Shown here: in pieces, positions 1-10,033 of the stretch
Position numbering within the stretch: position 1 is the stretch's first letter
Layout of the letters: every line of letters starts with the position of its first letter
Assembly: GCF_020804225.1 (NCBI RefSeq)
Contig: NZ_WJBI01000001.1
Span: forward strand, 174,942-238,941
Reading direction: 5' to 3'
Length of the DNA: 64,000 nt
Origin: Methanosarcina sp. DH2
GTDB lineage: Archaea > Halobacteriota > Methanosarcinia > Methanosarcinales > Methanosarcinaceae
Made by a program: the position numbers and the translations under genes
Notes under the pieces: generated by a model
Database searches by the model: none
Told to the model about the DNA's origin: nothing
What the model saw: the letters and a program-made list of their open reading frames with translations, nothing else

Positions 1-1355
1 CCGTTCCATCTACCACCTGATGATCTGAGATGATAATCATTTTCTTTCTGATCTGCGAAAAGAGGGTTTACATAAATATCGCTAGTAGATATTGCGTTTC
101 TATAATCTCCTGCTACATTCTTGTAAAAGCAGTTGTTTTCCAGTAAAAAGCTATGGGTTTCAGGGAGATAATTGACAACACCATATCCTGTCCCGCTCGA
201 CTCGCTCTTGCGACGTTCAGTATTTGTAATGATGTTATTACGGACAATGGTCGTGTACCCCGTACCTTTTGGTGAAAGATCTGTAGAGTAACCTGTCGGG
301 TACATTAGTGCGATAGCAGTATGATATGTGCCGTCAAACACGTTATTCTCAATCAGGGTATTGTTAAACCCACTTGTTACAATACCTCCTACCCAGTCAA
401 TACTGGGGTTCGTGCCTGTGCTATAGAATGTGTTGTGATGAATATGTACATTCTGCGCTTCTTCTACAGGGTAGTTACCATATGCCAGTAGCCAGATGCC
501 AGGTCCGTAAGTGTCGTGGATGGTATTGTTATATACTTCTATATCATCCATGATCCCTGAGGATTTCTGGATCTGAATTCCGGGTCCGCCCGCGCTCCAA
601 TGATAAAAGGAATCAATAGTATTGTCATGGAATTTTACATGATTACAGTCCCATACTCTAAGCCCACTGTTAGTTCTGCAGGTTATCGTATTATTCCATG
701 CTTCCATATATTGAGACTGGATTCCGTAAAAGCCGTCGTGACCTAGCTTATACACTTTATTGTCGTAAAACTGAATGTTGGAACTGTTTTCAACTTTCAA
801 TCCGTCTCCATGACTGTCATGCATATACATATCATGAACCTGGATATTTGTTGAGTTTATGAGATGGATTAAATTATAGTATCCATCGCCTTTCTTTTTA
901 TCTGTATTTCCGTCATGATTTCCATCCATCTCAAAACCTTTTACAGTAATATTTTGCTCTCCAGAGCTATTTATCTGTGTAATCAGGGGCTTGATCGCTG
1001 GCCAGTTTGCTCTATCTTCAAGTTTTATCACAGCCGTGGAATCCCCTTCCAGAACTGTATTGCTTCCGATAAGGATGCTGTCTGAAATAACGTACGTATT
1101 AGGGCCTTTCAAATGAACGGTTGTAAACTCAGGGTGTTCAGCGACGTATGCGAGGGCTTTATTGATCTCTACCTGGTCATCAGTCCCATCACAGTTAAAG
1201 TTCCCTCTCCCGTCTCCAGACACATAAACCGTCGTGCCTGATGGCGTGATAGAAAGGGTGGTCGTTGCCATTACAATCAGGAACATAAAGAATGCAATGT
1301 AAACTCCCGCTTTTTTTCTGTTTTCCAATCTTTTTAGAAGATCTTTTCCGTTCAT
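1..1355 (-). CDS. Right-handed parallel beta-helix surface protein (C-terminus cut by window edge)
   Basis: The minus-strand frame is open from an ATG at 1355 to the left edge, so about 451 N-terminal residues are visible and the stop is missing. Residues about 17-35 form a hydrophobic export signal after a KR-rich start (MNGKDLLKRLENRKKAG), and the next stretch TTVYVSGDGRGNFNCDGTDD is typical of pectate-lyase-like beta-helix proteins. After residue 100 come many short repeats of the type 'N.V.HDN.I....DGI' (for example NIQVHDMYMHDSHGDGLKVE), the signature of PbH1 repeats. Methanosarcina genomes carry large families of such secreted or S-layer-associated proteins; polysaccharide binding or cleavage is plausible, but no catalytic residues can be assigned. 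It shares fold and orientation with the gene at 2362-4146. Confidence 0.8.
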   Translation of the reverse strand, partial: MNGKDLLKRLENRKKAGVYIAFFMFLIVMATTTLSITPSGTTVYVSGDGRGNFNCDGTDDQVEINKALAYVAEHPEFTTVHLKGPNTYVISDSILIGSNTVLEGDSTAVIKLEDRANWPAIKPLITQINSSGEQNITVKGFEMDGNHDGNTDKKKGDGYYNLIHLINSTNIQVHDMYMHDSHGDGLKVENSSNIQFYDNKVYKLGHDGFYGIQSQYMEAWNNTITCRTNSGLRVWDCNHVKFHDNTIDSFYHWSAGGPGIQIQKSSGIMDDIEVYNNTIHDTYGPGIWLLAYGNYPVEEAQNVHIHHNTFYSTGTNPSIDWVGGIVTSGFNNTLIENNVFDGTYHTAIALMYPTGYSTDLSPKGTGYTTIVRNNIITNTERRKSESSGTGYGVVNYLPETHSFLLENNCFYKNVAGDYRNAISTSDIYVNPLFADQKENDYHLRSSGGRWN

Positions 1356-2361
1356 TTTTTATCCCTGCACCCTGAGATATGTGCCTCCAAACTTGAAAAA
1401 AGTTTATTGCTGGAAGGTATTATCACTGGAATTTTAAAAAGCCTGATATCCTCAGCGATCTCACAGGTTTAGTCTTATATAACAGTCTATACAGGTTTAA
1501 CAGTTACAACAGTTCAAAACAATTCTGTACAAGCTTTCAGCTTTTTCTTGAATGCATACGAATTCCAACATTAAGATACTAACTACTGATTACGGCAGTG
1601 TACAAAAAGCTTATGTGCTTGAATTTATTCAACTTGTATGGAGGGTGTGTATTGAAGAAATGATGTCCTCAGAATCGTAATAGGCTAATTTTATTAAATC
1701 CTATTTTAACTAATTTTTATATACAGTTAGCTGATTTAAGTTTTTAACAGTAATATTTGAGCACTTCTGGAAATATATCCACTACTGAATTATTTATTTG
1801 CTCTTAACTGAGTTAATATTTCCTATAAACTTTTATTCTGATTTCTGCATAATATTGTCCACTAAAATTTCCTTTACCTTCATACGTTCTGTAATGTCTC
1901 GATTAACGTCACATAAAAAGAAAAAAGTAAATTCAGATATGTTTTATGCTAAGTTTTGCTCAGGAAAGGTTCCTTCACGTTGGTATACTTTCAAAAACTC
2001 AGTTTTACTTCAAAACTTAGTTCTACTTCACAGGATTTCTCATAATACGAAGAATAGGCAGCGATCTTTTAATGCACAGATCTCACAATGGCTGCTGTTC
2101 TCAAGACGCACAGCTTTACCTCAGACAGGTTATGCAGGATATGAGCTCGGCGACAAACGGTTAGTAACTACTCCATAATGTTATATTGTTTAAGCAAGAG
2201 GAAAACAAAAGAAAAGCAAAAATCTATTTTCGCAGGGTTTAGCTGAAAAATTCTTTCTTTTAAAAAAATAAGATGGAAGAACTCAAAGGCCTGGGTTACG
2301 GAGTTTTTCTATTATCCCCGTATTTTCAGCTTCTCAGAGCCTCTTCCTGAAGTTAAAGCTG
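1356..2361. other. AT-rich intergenic region
   Basis: About 1 kb between two surface-protein genes on the same strand. It should hold the promoter of the left gene. A plus-strand reading frame at 1798-2178 has no ribosome binding site and a composition unlike a protein, so I do not call it. No tRNA, insertion sequence or strong repeat is seen. Confidence 0.5.
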
Positions 2362-4146
2362 TTAAGCTACAGCTTTCTCTTCTATATTCAGCATTGGACG
2401 CTGATTTTCATCTTCTACTTCGCTGCTGTAGAATGCTACGTAATCCGCATTTTCTGTACGTGTTTTAATCAGGAAGCCTGTGTTTTCGTACTCGCCGCTG
2501 ACGTACTCTTTTACGAGATCGGTTACATTCAGCTCATAGTACCTGTTGTCCGGTATATCGCTTCCTTTGAGGGTTATCGTGGCGTATGGTGCATCTCCCT
2601 GAGAGGCATTATTCATGTCGAACCAGTCTCCTCCGGGCTGTGTCCATAGCACGCCATCATCCCTGCTGTTCCAGGTAACATTTTCCGGGTTCCAGGCTGC
2701 AGCGGGCCTGTATATCTCTATAACTGCATCTTCGGGTCTTTCTCGTCCATCAGGATAGTACCAGTATAGAGATAGAGTTGCACTGCTAATATTTTCAGCA
2801 TCGCTGTATTCACTTAGATTAAATAAAAGCAGGTCTCTATACTTTCCTATTCCAGGTCTGCCTCCTATGTCGATATATGCTTTTTCTTGGTAGACCGTAT
2901 CAGGAGAGACCTCTCTGAGGCGATTGTCTATGACAATGTCTGTTGTATTCTCTTCTGTCAATAATATGTTATCAGTTCCAACTACCTGTTCAGGAACAGT
3001 CTCTGTTACAGCAGTTTCATTAACTGTTGATGTTACAGCAGTTTCATTAACTGTTGTCTGATTATTGGTCGTTGCAACTTCGTCTTCTTCTGTCTCTGCA
3101 ACAGGGGTTTCATTAACTGCCGTCTGGGTATCTGTTCCAGATATCGGATCTACAGTTGTTGTTTCCTGTGCGACTGAAGCACTGCCAAGAGAGCCATATC
3201 CATACCCTTTCGCTACCCAGTTTTCAACACTGTGATCAGATGGTCCCAGTGTGTTTGAGCCTGAGCCTACCTCAACGTAAGGGGATACGTTCCACATAAC
3301 GTTATCACGAACACTGATTGACCCTTTTGCATTCCAGTTACCAATGCCTGCACTGCTGCTTGATCCTTTGTAATCATGCATAATGTTGTGATGGACATCC
3401 ACGTTTGTCAGTGTATTTTCCAGCTCAACACAGCACCAGCCAGAGCCTGCGCTGCCTGTGAAGGTGTTATGGTCAACCTCAATATTTGCACAGTTGTCCA
3501 CCCTGACACCTGTGTTGGTCTGAACCTCAACATAACAGTTGTACATTCTGGAATCCTTGGTGCCGGATAAGAATGATACGCCGTCATGTCCTACGGACTT
3601 CATTCTACAGTTATATACTTCTATTCCAGAACTTTTACTGATTCTGACACCATCACTATACAGATAACGGGTGAATAATATGTCATGTACTTTACTATTA
3701 GTCACAGACGCGAATTTTATGCAGTTTCGATAGTCTCCGTGACCTCCGTCGCTGGGGCTGGTTGCTGAACTTTTGAATTGAAGATGGCTCACTTCAACAT
3801 TGGAAACGCCTGACCCGTATATATACGCGGGTGAGCTCGCGGAGTTACAAACTGAGCCCTTAGCAAAGATTATTGTATCATCGCCTGAGCCTTTCAGTAC
3901 TACATTAGATTTCAAAATTATAGGTGCACTTATCTCATAAGTGCCAGCAGTAAGGACAACAACTCCCGGGTTACTTGCTGTTGCTCCTGATGCTGCAGAA
4001 TTTATTGCATTATTAATTGCAGTCTGGGCACCTGACCCAGATGTCGGATTTACAGTTATCGTATTCTGTGCGCCTAACGCAGCGGGTACGGTTGTTAAAA
4101 TAAGGCATGTTACCAGGAGTAGGGTTCCTAGTTGTCTTCTTAGCAT
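2362..4146 (-). CDS. Secreted beta-helix protein with C-terminal DNRLRE (disaggregatase-type) domain
   Basis: 594 residues from the ATG at 4146, chosen because AAGGTGAT sits just upstream and because the signal peptide (MLRRQLGTLLLVTCLILTTV, cleavage near ALGA) starts there; an ATG 14 codons upstream lacks these. Residues about 30-320 are a pectate-lyase-like beta helix (GSGAQTAINNAINSA, AGTYEI, then HN/YNC repeats). A linker of about 70 residues repeats 'TTVNETAVT' and is rich in Thr, Val, Asn and Glu. From about residue 420 the sequence DNRLREVSPDTVYQEKAYID opens a domain of the DNRLRE/disaggregatase-repeat type, found in Methanosarcina enzymes that loosen the methanochondroitin matrix and now grouped with carbohydrate-binding modules. 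Role in matrix polysaccharide binding or turnover is inferred. The gene head is tandemly copied upstream. Confidence 0.85.
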   Translation of the reverse strand: MLRRQLGTLLLVTCLILTTVPAALGAQNTITVNPTSGSGAQTAINNAINSAASGATASNPGVVVLTAGTYEISAPIILKSNVVLKGSGDDTIIFAKGSVCNSASSPAYIYGSGVSNVEVSHLQFKSSATSPSDGGHGDYRNCIKFASVTNSKVHDILFTRYLYSDGVRISKSSGIEVYNCRMKSVGHDGVSFLSGTKDSRMYNCYVEVQTNTGVRVDNCANIEVDHNTFTGSAGSGWCCVELENTLTNVDVHHNIMHDYKGSSSSAGIGNWNAKGSISVRDNVMWNVSPYVEVGSGSNTLGPSDHSVENWVAKGYGYGSLGSASVAQETTTVDPISGTDTQTAVNETPVAETEEDEVATTNNQTTVNETAVTSTVNETAVTETVPEQVVGTDNILLTEENTTDIVIDNRLREVSPDTVYQEKAYIDIGGRPGIGKYRDLLLFNLSEYSDAENISSATLSLYWYYPDGRERPEDAVIEIYRPAAAWNPENVTWNSRDDGVLWTQPGGDWFDMNNASQGDAPYATITLKGSDIPDNRYYELNVTDLVKEYVSGEYENTGFLIKTRTENADYVAFYSSEVEDENQRPMLNIEEKAVA

Positions 4147-4194
4147 CGTATCACCTTTGGGTTGGATTTGGAATATAAGTACACTCAAAAAACT

Positions 4195-4290
4195 TTATCG
4201 AGTTAGAGTGTATTTTTTTCCCAAAGCACATACGGCCGTTAAACTAAGATATGTTGTCAGGAATAGGGTTTCCTGCTTCATTTTTAGCAT
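4195..4290 (-). pseudogene. Signal-peptide remnant, copy 2
   Basis: A 31-codon frame starting MLKMKQETLFLTTYLSLTAV and ending 7 codons after a signal-peptidase-like ALG. It aligns with residues 1-25 of the intact protein at 2362-4146 and has the same ribosome binding site, but stops immediately after the signal region. It may be translated as a short peptide or be a dead fragment. Confidence 0.6.
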
Positions 4291-4328
4291 CGTATCACCT
4301 TTGGGTTGGGTTTAAAATTTGGGTAAAC

Positions 4329-4430
4329 TCAAAAAACTATAGAATAGTTGTATATCTCTCCAACAGTTGATACGTCTGTTAAATTAAGACATGTTGTCAG
4401 GAATAGGGTTCCTGGATTCTTTTTTAGCAT
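4329..4430 (-). pseudogene. Signal-peptide remnant, copy 3
   Basis: A 33-codon frame starting MLKKNPGTLFLTTCLNLTDV, homologous to the first 20 residues of the gene at 2362-4146. Its ribosome binding site differs by one base from the other copies (GAGGCGAT instead of AAGGTGAT). The hydrophobic core is partly lost (Asn and Asp inserted), which suggests decay. Confidence 0.55.
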
Positions 4431-4480
4431 CGTATCGCCTCTGGATTGAATTTAGAATTTGAGTAAACTCAAAAATCCTG

Positions 4481-6696
4481 GATAATCTATACTCTTTCCC
4501 AGATATTTCTCAAAATTCCATATTACGTACTCGTAATGTTTTTCCGAACTATCTAATTAGACCGAGTTATACCAAATATCTAATTATGTCGGGTCTATAC
4601 GGTAATTCAAAAATTCTAATTACGTCTTCGTAATATTTTTGAACCTATCCAATTCGGTTCTCTGCGTTTTGTGGGGCGGACACGGTGCAGAGGATTTTCC
4701 ACACTCCATTCTCACGTTATAAGTGGCTAGCTTTTAGGAGGTGGTCGGACATGAAAAGTCTGGCTCCAGATTTTTATTCAAAATCCGTTATAATTGCAGA
4801 ATGTTTTTCCTTCTAATCAACATTTTCTGTTCTTATCAGCCATGGCTTTTAGCCCGGTTAACTCATCTGCGAAACTTTTGTTTACTTATATAATGCTGAG
4901 TTAACTCTGAAGTTTATGTGATCCTATTATAAATATTTTTGGTATTTTTCTCAAATATTTTTAGCAAGTCATCTGAACACTTTATATTCTTGTATGCACC
5001 TTTCAATAGAAAAAAGTTGTTTTTTAGAGGCAAAGTTACACTAATTTTCAGAATTGAATCTGTAAAATCGAGGAATACTAAGGTCTCTATCTCCTGCTTT
5101 TCTGAAACTTCCCTAATTTAGGGGTACTTTGCCAGCCCTCCTCCCAGAATGTATGAATCGTGTACAAAAAATTTACTCTGTTATTTTTATGCTATTTATT
5201 CGCCAGCAGGATTTTGGGTAAATTTTCCGTAGTCTTCACTTTTCCTGTGGAACATTCGAAGTGATGCTAACAACTTCACTTTCCGGGCTGGATTTATGAA
5301 ATTACTGATTCTTTTCCAGCCTGGTATCAGGAGGCTTCAACACCATCATTTATTTTTTATTAATTCACCATCGTTTATTTTTTATTAATTGTATCTTCTT
5401 TACAATGTACTCACGATCCACGTGTGCAGGTAAAAGCTCCTGGTGAGAAACTCTGCAATAGCTCTTTATATCTAAGGACGTGTTAACTGGGATAAATAAG
5501 CTTGACAGTCTATTCTATTTTCTCCCCTTTCTGTTCTATACTTACAATACAGTTCGCCTTTTTCTCACCAAATTGACTTTTCTGCTACTCCAATCAATTA
5601 TAATTCTTAAAAATCAAATAAATATAATATTGATGCTGATATAAACAGCTTCAGTAACTGACAATATCTTCCTTAAATTTTACAGATTCATATTAACAAT
5701 ATTAATTCTCTGTTCTGTGGTGCCTGCACTCCGAAAGTCAATTACAGAAGGTATGGTTCGTACAATATTACTTTTTCTCTCTATGTCAATACAACTAACC
5801 TTCAGGAGTCTGGAAGGTATTCTTTTTAAAGTCTTCCTTTTCTCAAAAAGGCCAAATTCTGTTCAATAAACTGGAAATCTGGAAAGTGATTCAGTTTCTC
5901 CAATTGGTTTACAATTCAAAAGTTGCTACAGGTTTTAGCAGTTCCAATAGGAGTTCTTATTTCTACATCAGGTGGTCTCTATACTAAACCAGTTTGAAGC
6001 CCATATCCGGAGTGATGGGCTTTTTGAGCCTTACTGGTAGGAAAAATAAAACTATAGTGGTTATTCAGGCAAATCATCTGGTGTCTTTCCCTCTTATTCT
6101 AAAACAAAGTTTAAAAACATTCAGTTTATGAAATGATTTTATTTACTGCCTCAAATCATGAGTAAACAGTTTTTTTCTCGAGCACTTTTTTTCATGAAAC
6201 CAGCGCAAAAAGCTGGTTTCTTAAAAATTCTGCTAAAATATTTTTTCTTACAGCTCTATGCCTGCGGAAAGACACTATGCCTGCGAAAATTTCAGTAAAA
6301 AAGCTTCTGTAAAGGTATCTTCAAAAGAAAGGGTCTCGATATACTCTTTCGAGAACTACAAACTTCTATTTTCTCCAGACATAAAATCAAATTAATGAAC
6401 TAAGTTATTTCCTGCAGTATCCATATACGTCAACTAGTGCCATGCCGGACTATATATGATAGCAATGTGATATTTATACTTATCTTCTTGATAAAATTTA
6501 TTTATTTTGTTTTCGCCGTTACAATCCTCTTTCTTTAATTCAGTTCATCTTAATCCTTTTCTTTCTTATGAAATGTCGAAAAATCTTTTATACTCTTACG
6601 GTGTTCCTTTAAGTGGGGAGGCTTTCTAAGCCAGTGGGGACACATATTTGCTAAATTCCCATTCTTAGTGAAACTTCCAGTCTAGTTTCACAACAT
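4481..6696. other. 2.2 kb AT-rich intergenic region
   Basis: No convincing gene on either strand. It holds a duplicated small hairpin (4522-4537 and 4619-4634), a direct repeat of a 22-base AT-rich unit near 5340-5390 (accatc-tttattttttattaatt twice), and, just before the deacetylase, a GC-richer patch at 6610-6650 with the small stem GGCTTtctAAGCC flanked by two copies of GTGGGGA. The last is a candidate leader structure for the downstream gene. A plus-strand frame at 4939-5121 is not supported. Confidence 0.5.
4522..4634. repeat. Pair of ATTACG-N4-CGTAAT hairpins
   Basis: Two perfect 6-base-pair stems, ATTACGtactCGTAAT at 4522-4537 and ATTACGtcttCGTAAT at 4619-4634, each followed by a T run and by related sequence (gaactatctaatt / gaacctatccaatt). 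The unit is about 97 bases and repeated in tandem. They could be small terminators or protein-binding sites. Confidence 0.55.
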
Positions 6697-6726
6697 ATGA
6701 AAATACAGCTCGTAGTGAGGAATTTC

Positions 6727-7632
6727 ATGAACGGTAGTCTTTCGGTTACGGTAGATCTTGAGGATTGGTATCATATTCCTTCCGTCTGCAGTTCTCCGTT
6801 TTCAGTTTACAGGAATGTAGATGAATTTTTCAAGAACTGGAACGGCAGGTATGATTTCTTGAGTGAACCTACAAAAAGGGTGCTGGATATTCTTGATGAG
6901 TTCAATGTAAATGCTACTTTCTTTGTAGTTGCAGATACCATTGAACACTATCCGGGACTGGTAGAGTCAATTGTAGATAGGGGGCATGAGCTTGCTTGCC
7001 ATGGGCTGAATCACGCCTGTAAGATCGACCCTGAAACTAAAAAGCAGTTAATGAGTGTGGAGGATTTCGAGCAAAGGACTTTGGCTGCAAAAAAAATGCT
7101 CGAAAAAATCAGCGGAGAAAAGCTGGTAGGCTACAGGGCACCAAACGCGCTGGTAAGCGGATGGATGATTGATTCACTCGAAAAGCTTGGATTTAAGTAT
7201 GATTCATCTGTTTCAGTAAATTCTTTTTACAACAAAACTGATTCAGCCCTCAGTACTGTTTCGTCTTTCCCTTATTATCCTGCGGAAAACGAACTTGAAT
7301 CAGGCAGTGATAGGAACTTTATTGAGTTTCCATGGGCTTATTGTCAGCATGGATTAAAATTCCCTGCATCAGGCGGTCCTATGCTTCGATTCCTGGGTTC
7401 ATCATTTATACTGGACGGACTTACGCAGAGCCTTAAAAGAGGGCACACTATTTTCTATTTTCATCCACTGGATATCTCCTGTACCAGATTTCCATCTCTT
7501 GGAAATAGAAGGCCTTTTTACTGGTGCATAAAAGGGAGACTTGTTGAACAGAGGATCCGACATATCCTGAACAAACTCAGTGAGGTTGATAAAATCTGCT
7601 TGAGGGATTATTCGGGAGTGTCATGCGTCTAA
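6727..7632 (+). CDS. Polysaccharide deacetylase (NodB homology, XrtA/DUF3473 type)
   Basis: 301 residues from the ATG at 6727, which has GTGAGG six bases upstream; the ATG at 6697 would add ten residues without such a site. The NodB catalytic pattern is visible: SVTVDLEDWYH near the N-terminus (metal/catalytic Asp), ATFFVVADTIEHYPGLV, and RGHELACHGLNH supplying the His pair, then GYRAPNA (motif 3). The C-terminal half (FYFHPLDI, LGNRRPFYW) resembles polysaccharide deacetylase-like proteins that accompany exopolysaccharide loci. It should remove N-acetyl groups from a surface polysaccharide such as methanochondroitin or a precursor. No signal peptide is seen, so it is probably cytosolic. It is followed 620 bases later by a large membrane protein on the same strand. 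Confidence 0.85.
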   Translation: MNGSLSVTVDLEDWYHIPSVCSSPFSVYRNVDEFFKNWNGRYDFLSEPTKRVLDILDEFNVNATFFVVADTIEHYPGLVESIVDRGHELACHGLNHACKIDPETKKQLMSVEDFEQRTLAAKKMLEKISGEKLVGYRAPNALVSGWMIDSLEKLGFKYDSSVSVNSFYNKTDSALSTVSSFPYYPAENELESGSDRNFIEFPWAYCQHGLKFPASGGPMLRFLGSSFILDGLTQSLKRGHTIFYFHPLDISCTRFPSLGNRRPFYWCIKGRLVEQRIRHILNKLSEVDKICLRDYSGVSCV

Positions 7633-8254
7633 AGGAATCTTCCTATCATTCAGAGCAGAGAAGGTAAGGGCTCTGCCATTTCTGCGCCTGAACATATCCA
7701 GACATTGAGTACTTCAGTCATACAAAGGTATAGTCAGAAAGCCCAGAGGCGTCAGAGTTTGTAAGGAAACCGAACTCCTCCCTCTCAATATCTAATTTTC
7801 TTACAACTGGTTGCTGGACTATGAGCAATATTTTCTCTTCCTTTTTTCAAATATCTGTTTTTGTATTCTTTTCCTTCTTTATGGGCTAATTTTAATGCGT
7901 CGACTATATATTTTAGAAATGCCGGAAATATCATAAACATCTGTGATTCTCTCTCTGGAAGTCCGAAAGCCTTTAATTCTTGAGAATTTTTAATTTATGA
8001 GAACATTAATCAGCTTGAGGGCGGTATATCAGTCTGCATATCAGGCACAACAATTAATTATTTGTTTAGCAATTGCATACACGAAATATAAGAAGGAGCA
8101 AAATAAAAGAAAATCTTACATATAAGGAAATTTTGAGAACTGAAATTCCCCTGCCTCAGGCTGCCCTTGAAAGCAGATTTTAAAGGAATAGTAGAGGTGC
8201 TGTTTCAGGGGAATCCCAAAGGTACGGGAACTGGACTCTGTAACTTTCCGGAGG
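7633..8254. other. Intergenic region with leader of the membrane protein gene
   Basis: No gene recognised. The sequence ends with GGAGGATGGGGGA, so the ribosome binding site of the following gene directly touches its first ATG. No repeat or RNA gene was found. Confidence 0.4.
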
Positions 8255-10033
8255 ATGGGGGACACATTGTCTAAACTCAACAATAAAATCTTAAATCTAA
8301 TAACATCGGTTTCTCTGCTACTACTTGTTTACAGTCTCTTTATTCTCAGGGAAATCCAGCCTGAAGGATACACAGTTAGTATCTATGAGCAGCTTCCATT
8401 CCATTTTTTCCTGATTCTGCTCTTCTGTTACCTTTCCGCCTGCTTTCTGATTCTTGCATTTAGAAAGATTGGTGCAGTCTTCACATTGATACTTGTTCAT
8501 ATTATCGTACTGATAATCCCCTATATGCTTGGTTACGCTTCAGTAGGCAGGGGAGCCGGATTCTCATACCCGGTTCTGGCAGAAAGTACAGGGGTTTTCG
8601 GTTCTTCAGGTCTTTCTACCTTTTCAGATCTCTCTCCCACCGGCCCTCTACTGGTCTCAGCTCTGTCTCTGGTCTCAGGAATGAAAGTACAGGCACTGTC
8701 TTACTTTTTACCGGTCTTCTTTTCTTTAATATTCATTGCCGGTATGTTTCTGTTCTACCGGGGCTTTATGAGCAGGGAAAAACTGGTCTCGGTAACTTTT
8801 CTCTCCTCGGTAATTCCATATTTCGGACATTTCCAGGTATCAACGGTCCCCTTTTATCTCACTTTCTGCCTGGTTCCTCTCTATCTCCTTTTGCTGTGGA
8901 ATGCAATTACCGACAAAAACAGGAAATCGATACTTGTTTGTTTGCTCTTTATGGTACCTTTGCTTCCATTAGCCCATCCCTTTATCTTTACTTACCTCGT
9001 ATGTTTTGCTCTGCTGCTCGCTTTTTCAGGTAAAGCCATGCAGTCAGGCTTCCTTAAAAAAATCTTAAGTCTTAAAAGCCTTGCTCGAGATCCTCTTTCC
9101 AGCTCTTCAGGAAGAATGGTTCCTCTATTTATCTTTCTATCATTTGTTTCAGTCGGCTTCTTACTCTATATAATGTACGCCTCAGGGTTTTTTGATGTTT
9201 TTCTCCCGGCTCTTGTGTGGCGTATTGAAGCCTTTAGAGCTGCAGGCTTTGCTACAATTCCAAGCATGGAGCCCGGAATTTTCGAGTTTATACACCTTTT
9301 TAACCTTTACTACGGCAAGTATTATATCCCGTTAATTTTTGTTATAATTAATACCGTAATCGTTTGGCAGAATCGCAAACGCTTTTGTCACCACTTTGTC
9401 CGCAGGTACCCCCGTTTTTTATTCCTGTATATAATCTCGTTCTTCCTGGAACTGGGCTTTCTCTTAAATCCCTTCATACCTTACCCGCCGGATAGGTTTG
9501 CAAACTTAAGCTTCATTATCTTTGCCCAGATCCCGCTTCTCGGGTACTCTCTCTACATTGTTCTTCTCAGGAAGGGATACACGACTGGTCTTGGCGCTGC
9601 AATCCTTGTGCTGGCTCTTCTATGGACTTTAGGATTTTTCAGCTGTTTCAGCTCCCCGTATACTGGCGGAATTTCGGAAGCTGTTACGCAAAATGAAGTG
9701 GAAGGCATGCAGTGGCTGATAGAGTCAAAAGCAGCATACCCGTATGTTATATCTCCTGGAGAAAAAGAGAGCTATGCCTTCTCAGAAACTTCTACCGGGC
9801 CCGGATCAGCCTCTGCAGTTGATCCTCAGGATGCAAAATCTTTGAACAATCAAACAATCGTGCCCTCCTACCCTGTTGTGACAACTTTTTCAGAGGCTCT
9901 GAACCTGGAAAAATCAGGGTCCTATGATATAGGATCTTCTTCAGCCGGCAACATTTCCGAAACTCCGGATAATAAATCTCTGTACAAAATTTATGACTCT
10001 CTTAATATCAAAATCTACAATCATCCTTCCTGA
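8255..10033 (+). CDS. Large polytopic membrane protein, possibly GT-C type
   Basis: 592 residues with about twelve to fourteen hydrophobic segments up to residue 475, followed by a soluble tail rich in Ser, Gly and Pro (about 480-592). An extracytoplasmic-looking loop near residues 90-125 (SVGRGAGFSYPVLAEST) lies between the third and fourth membrane segments. Size and layout resemble archaeal GT-C glycosyltransferase-like membrane proteins encoded near surface-polysaccharide genes, but I see no diagnostic Asp motif, so the function stays open. The start is uncertain: GGAGG abuts the ATG at 8255, and the TTG at 8267 has better spacing from GGAGG/GGGGG. The deacetylase upstream on the same strand suggests a surface-glycan role. 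Confidence 0.7.
   Translation: MGDTLSKLNNKILNLITSVSLLLLVYSLFILREIQPEGYTVSIYEQLPFHFFLILLFCYLSACFLILAFRKIGAVFTLILVHIIVLIIPYMLGYASVGRGAGFSYPVLAESTGVFGSSGLSTFSDLSPTGPLLVSALSLVSGMKVQALSYFLPVFFSLIFIAGMFLFYRGFMSREKLVSVTFLSSVIPYFGHFQVSTVPFYLTFCLVPLYLLLLWNAITDKNRKSILVCLLFMVPLLPLAHPFIFTYLVCFALLLAFSGKAMQSGFLKKILSLKSLARDPLSSSSGRMVPLFIFLSFVSVGFLLYIMYASGFFDVFLPALVWRIEAFRAAGFATIPSMEPGIFEFIHLFNLYYGKYYIPLIFVIINTVIVWQNRKRFCHHFVRRYPRFLFLYIISFFLELGFLLNPFIPYPPDRFANLSFIIFAQIPLLGYSLYIVLLRKGYTTGLGAAILVLALLWTLGFFSCFSSPYTGGISEAVTQNEVEGMQWLIESKAAYPYVISPGEKESYAFSETSTGPGSASAVDPQDAKSLNNQTIVPSYPVVTTFSEALNLEKSGSYDIGSSSAGNISETPDNKSLYKIYDSLNIKIYNHPS

Larger units (their letters stand above)
4104..4480 (-). repeat. Three tandem copies of a gene head (leader, RBS and signal-peptide start)
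   Basis: The segment around the start of the beta-helix gene is present three times with a spacing of 144 and 140 bases: the block reading tagcatcgtatcacctttgg on the plus strand occurs at 4141, 4285 and, with one changed base, 4425. Similarity covers the upstream leader (gggtaaactcaaaaaact on the plus strand), the ribosome binding site, the ATG and about 20 codons of signal peptide. Only the copy at 4146 leads into a long open frame. This looks like unequal duplication of a promoter-plus-signal module, or the residue of deleted paralogues. Confidence 0.8.

Noticed and set aside
1798-2178. 126-codon plus-strand open frame
   Set aside because: No ribosome binding site, AT-driven composition, no recognisable domain; lies in a promoter-rich gap.
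4939-5121. 60-codon plus-strand frame
   Set aside because: Composition Phe/Ser-rich as expected from AT-rich DNA; no start signal.
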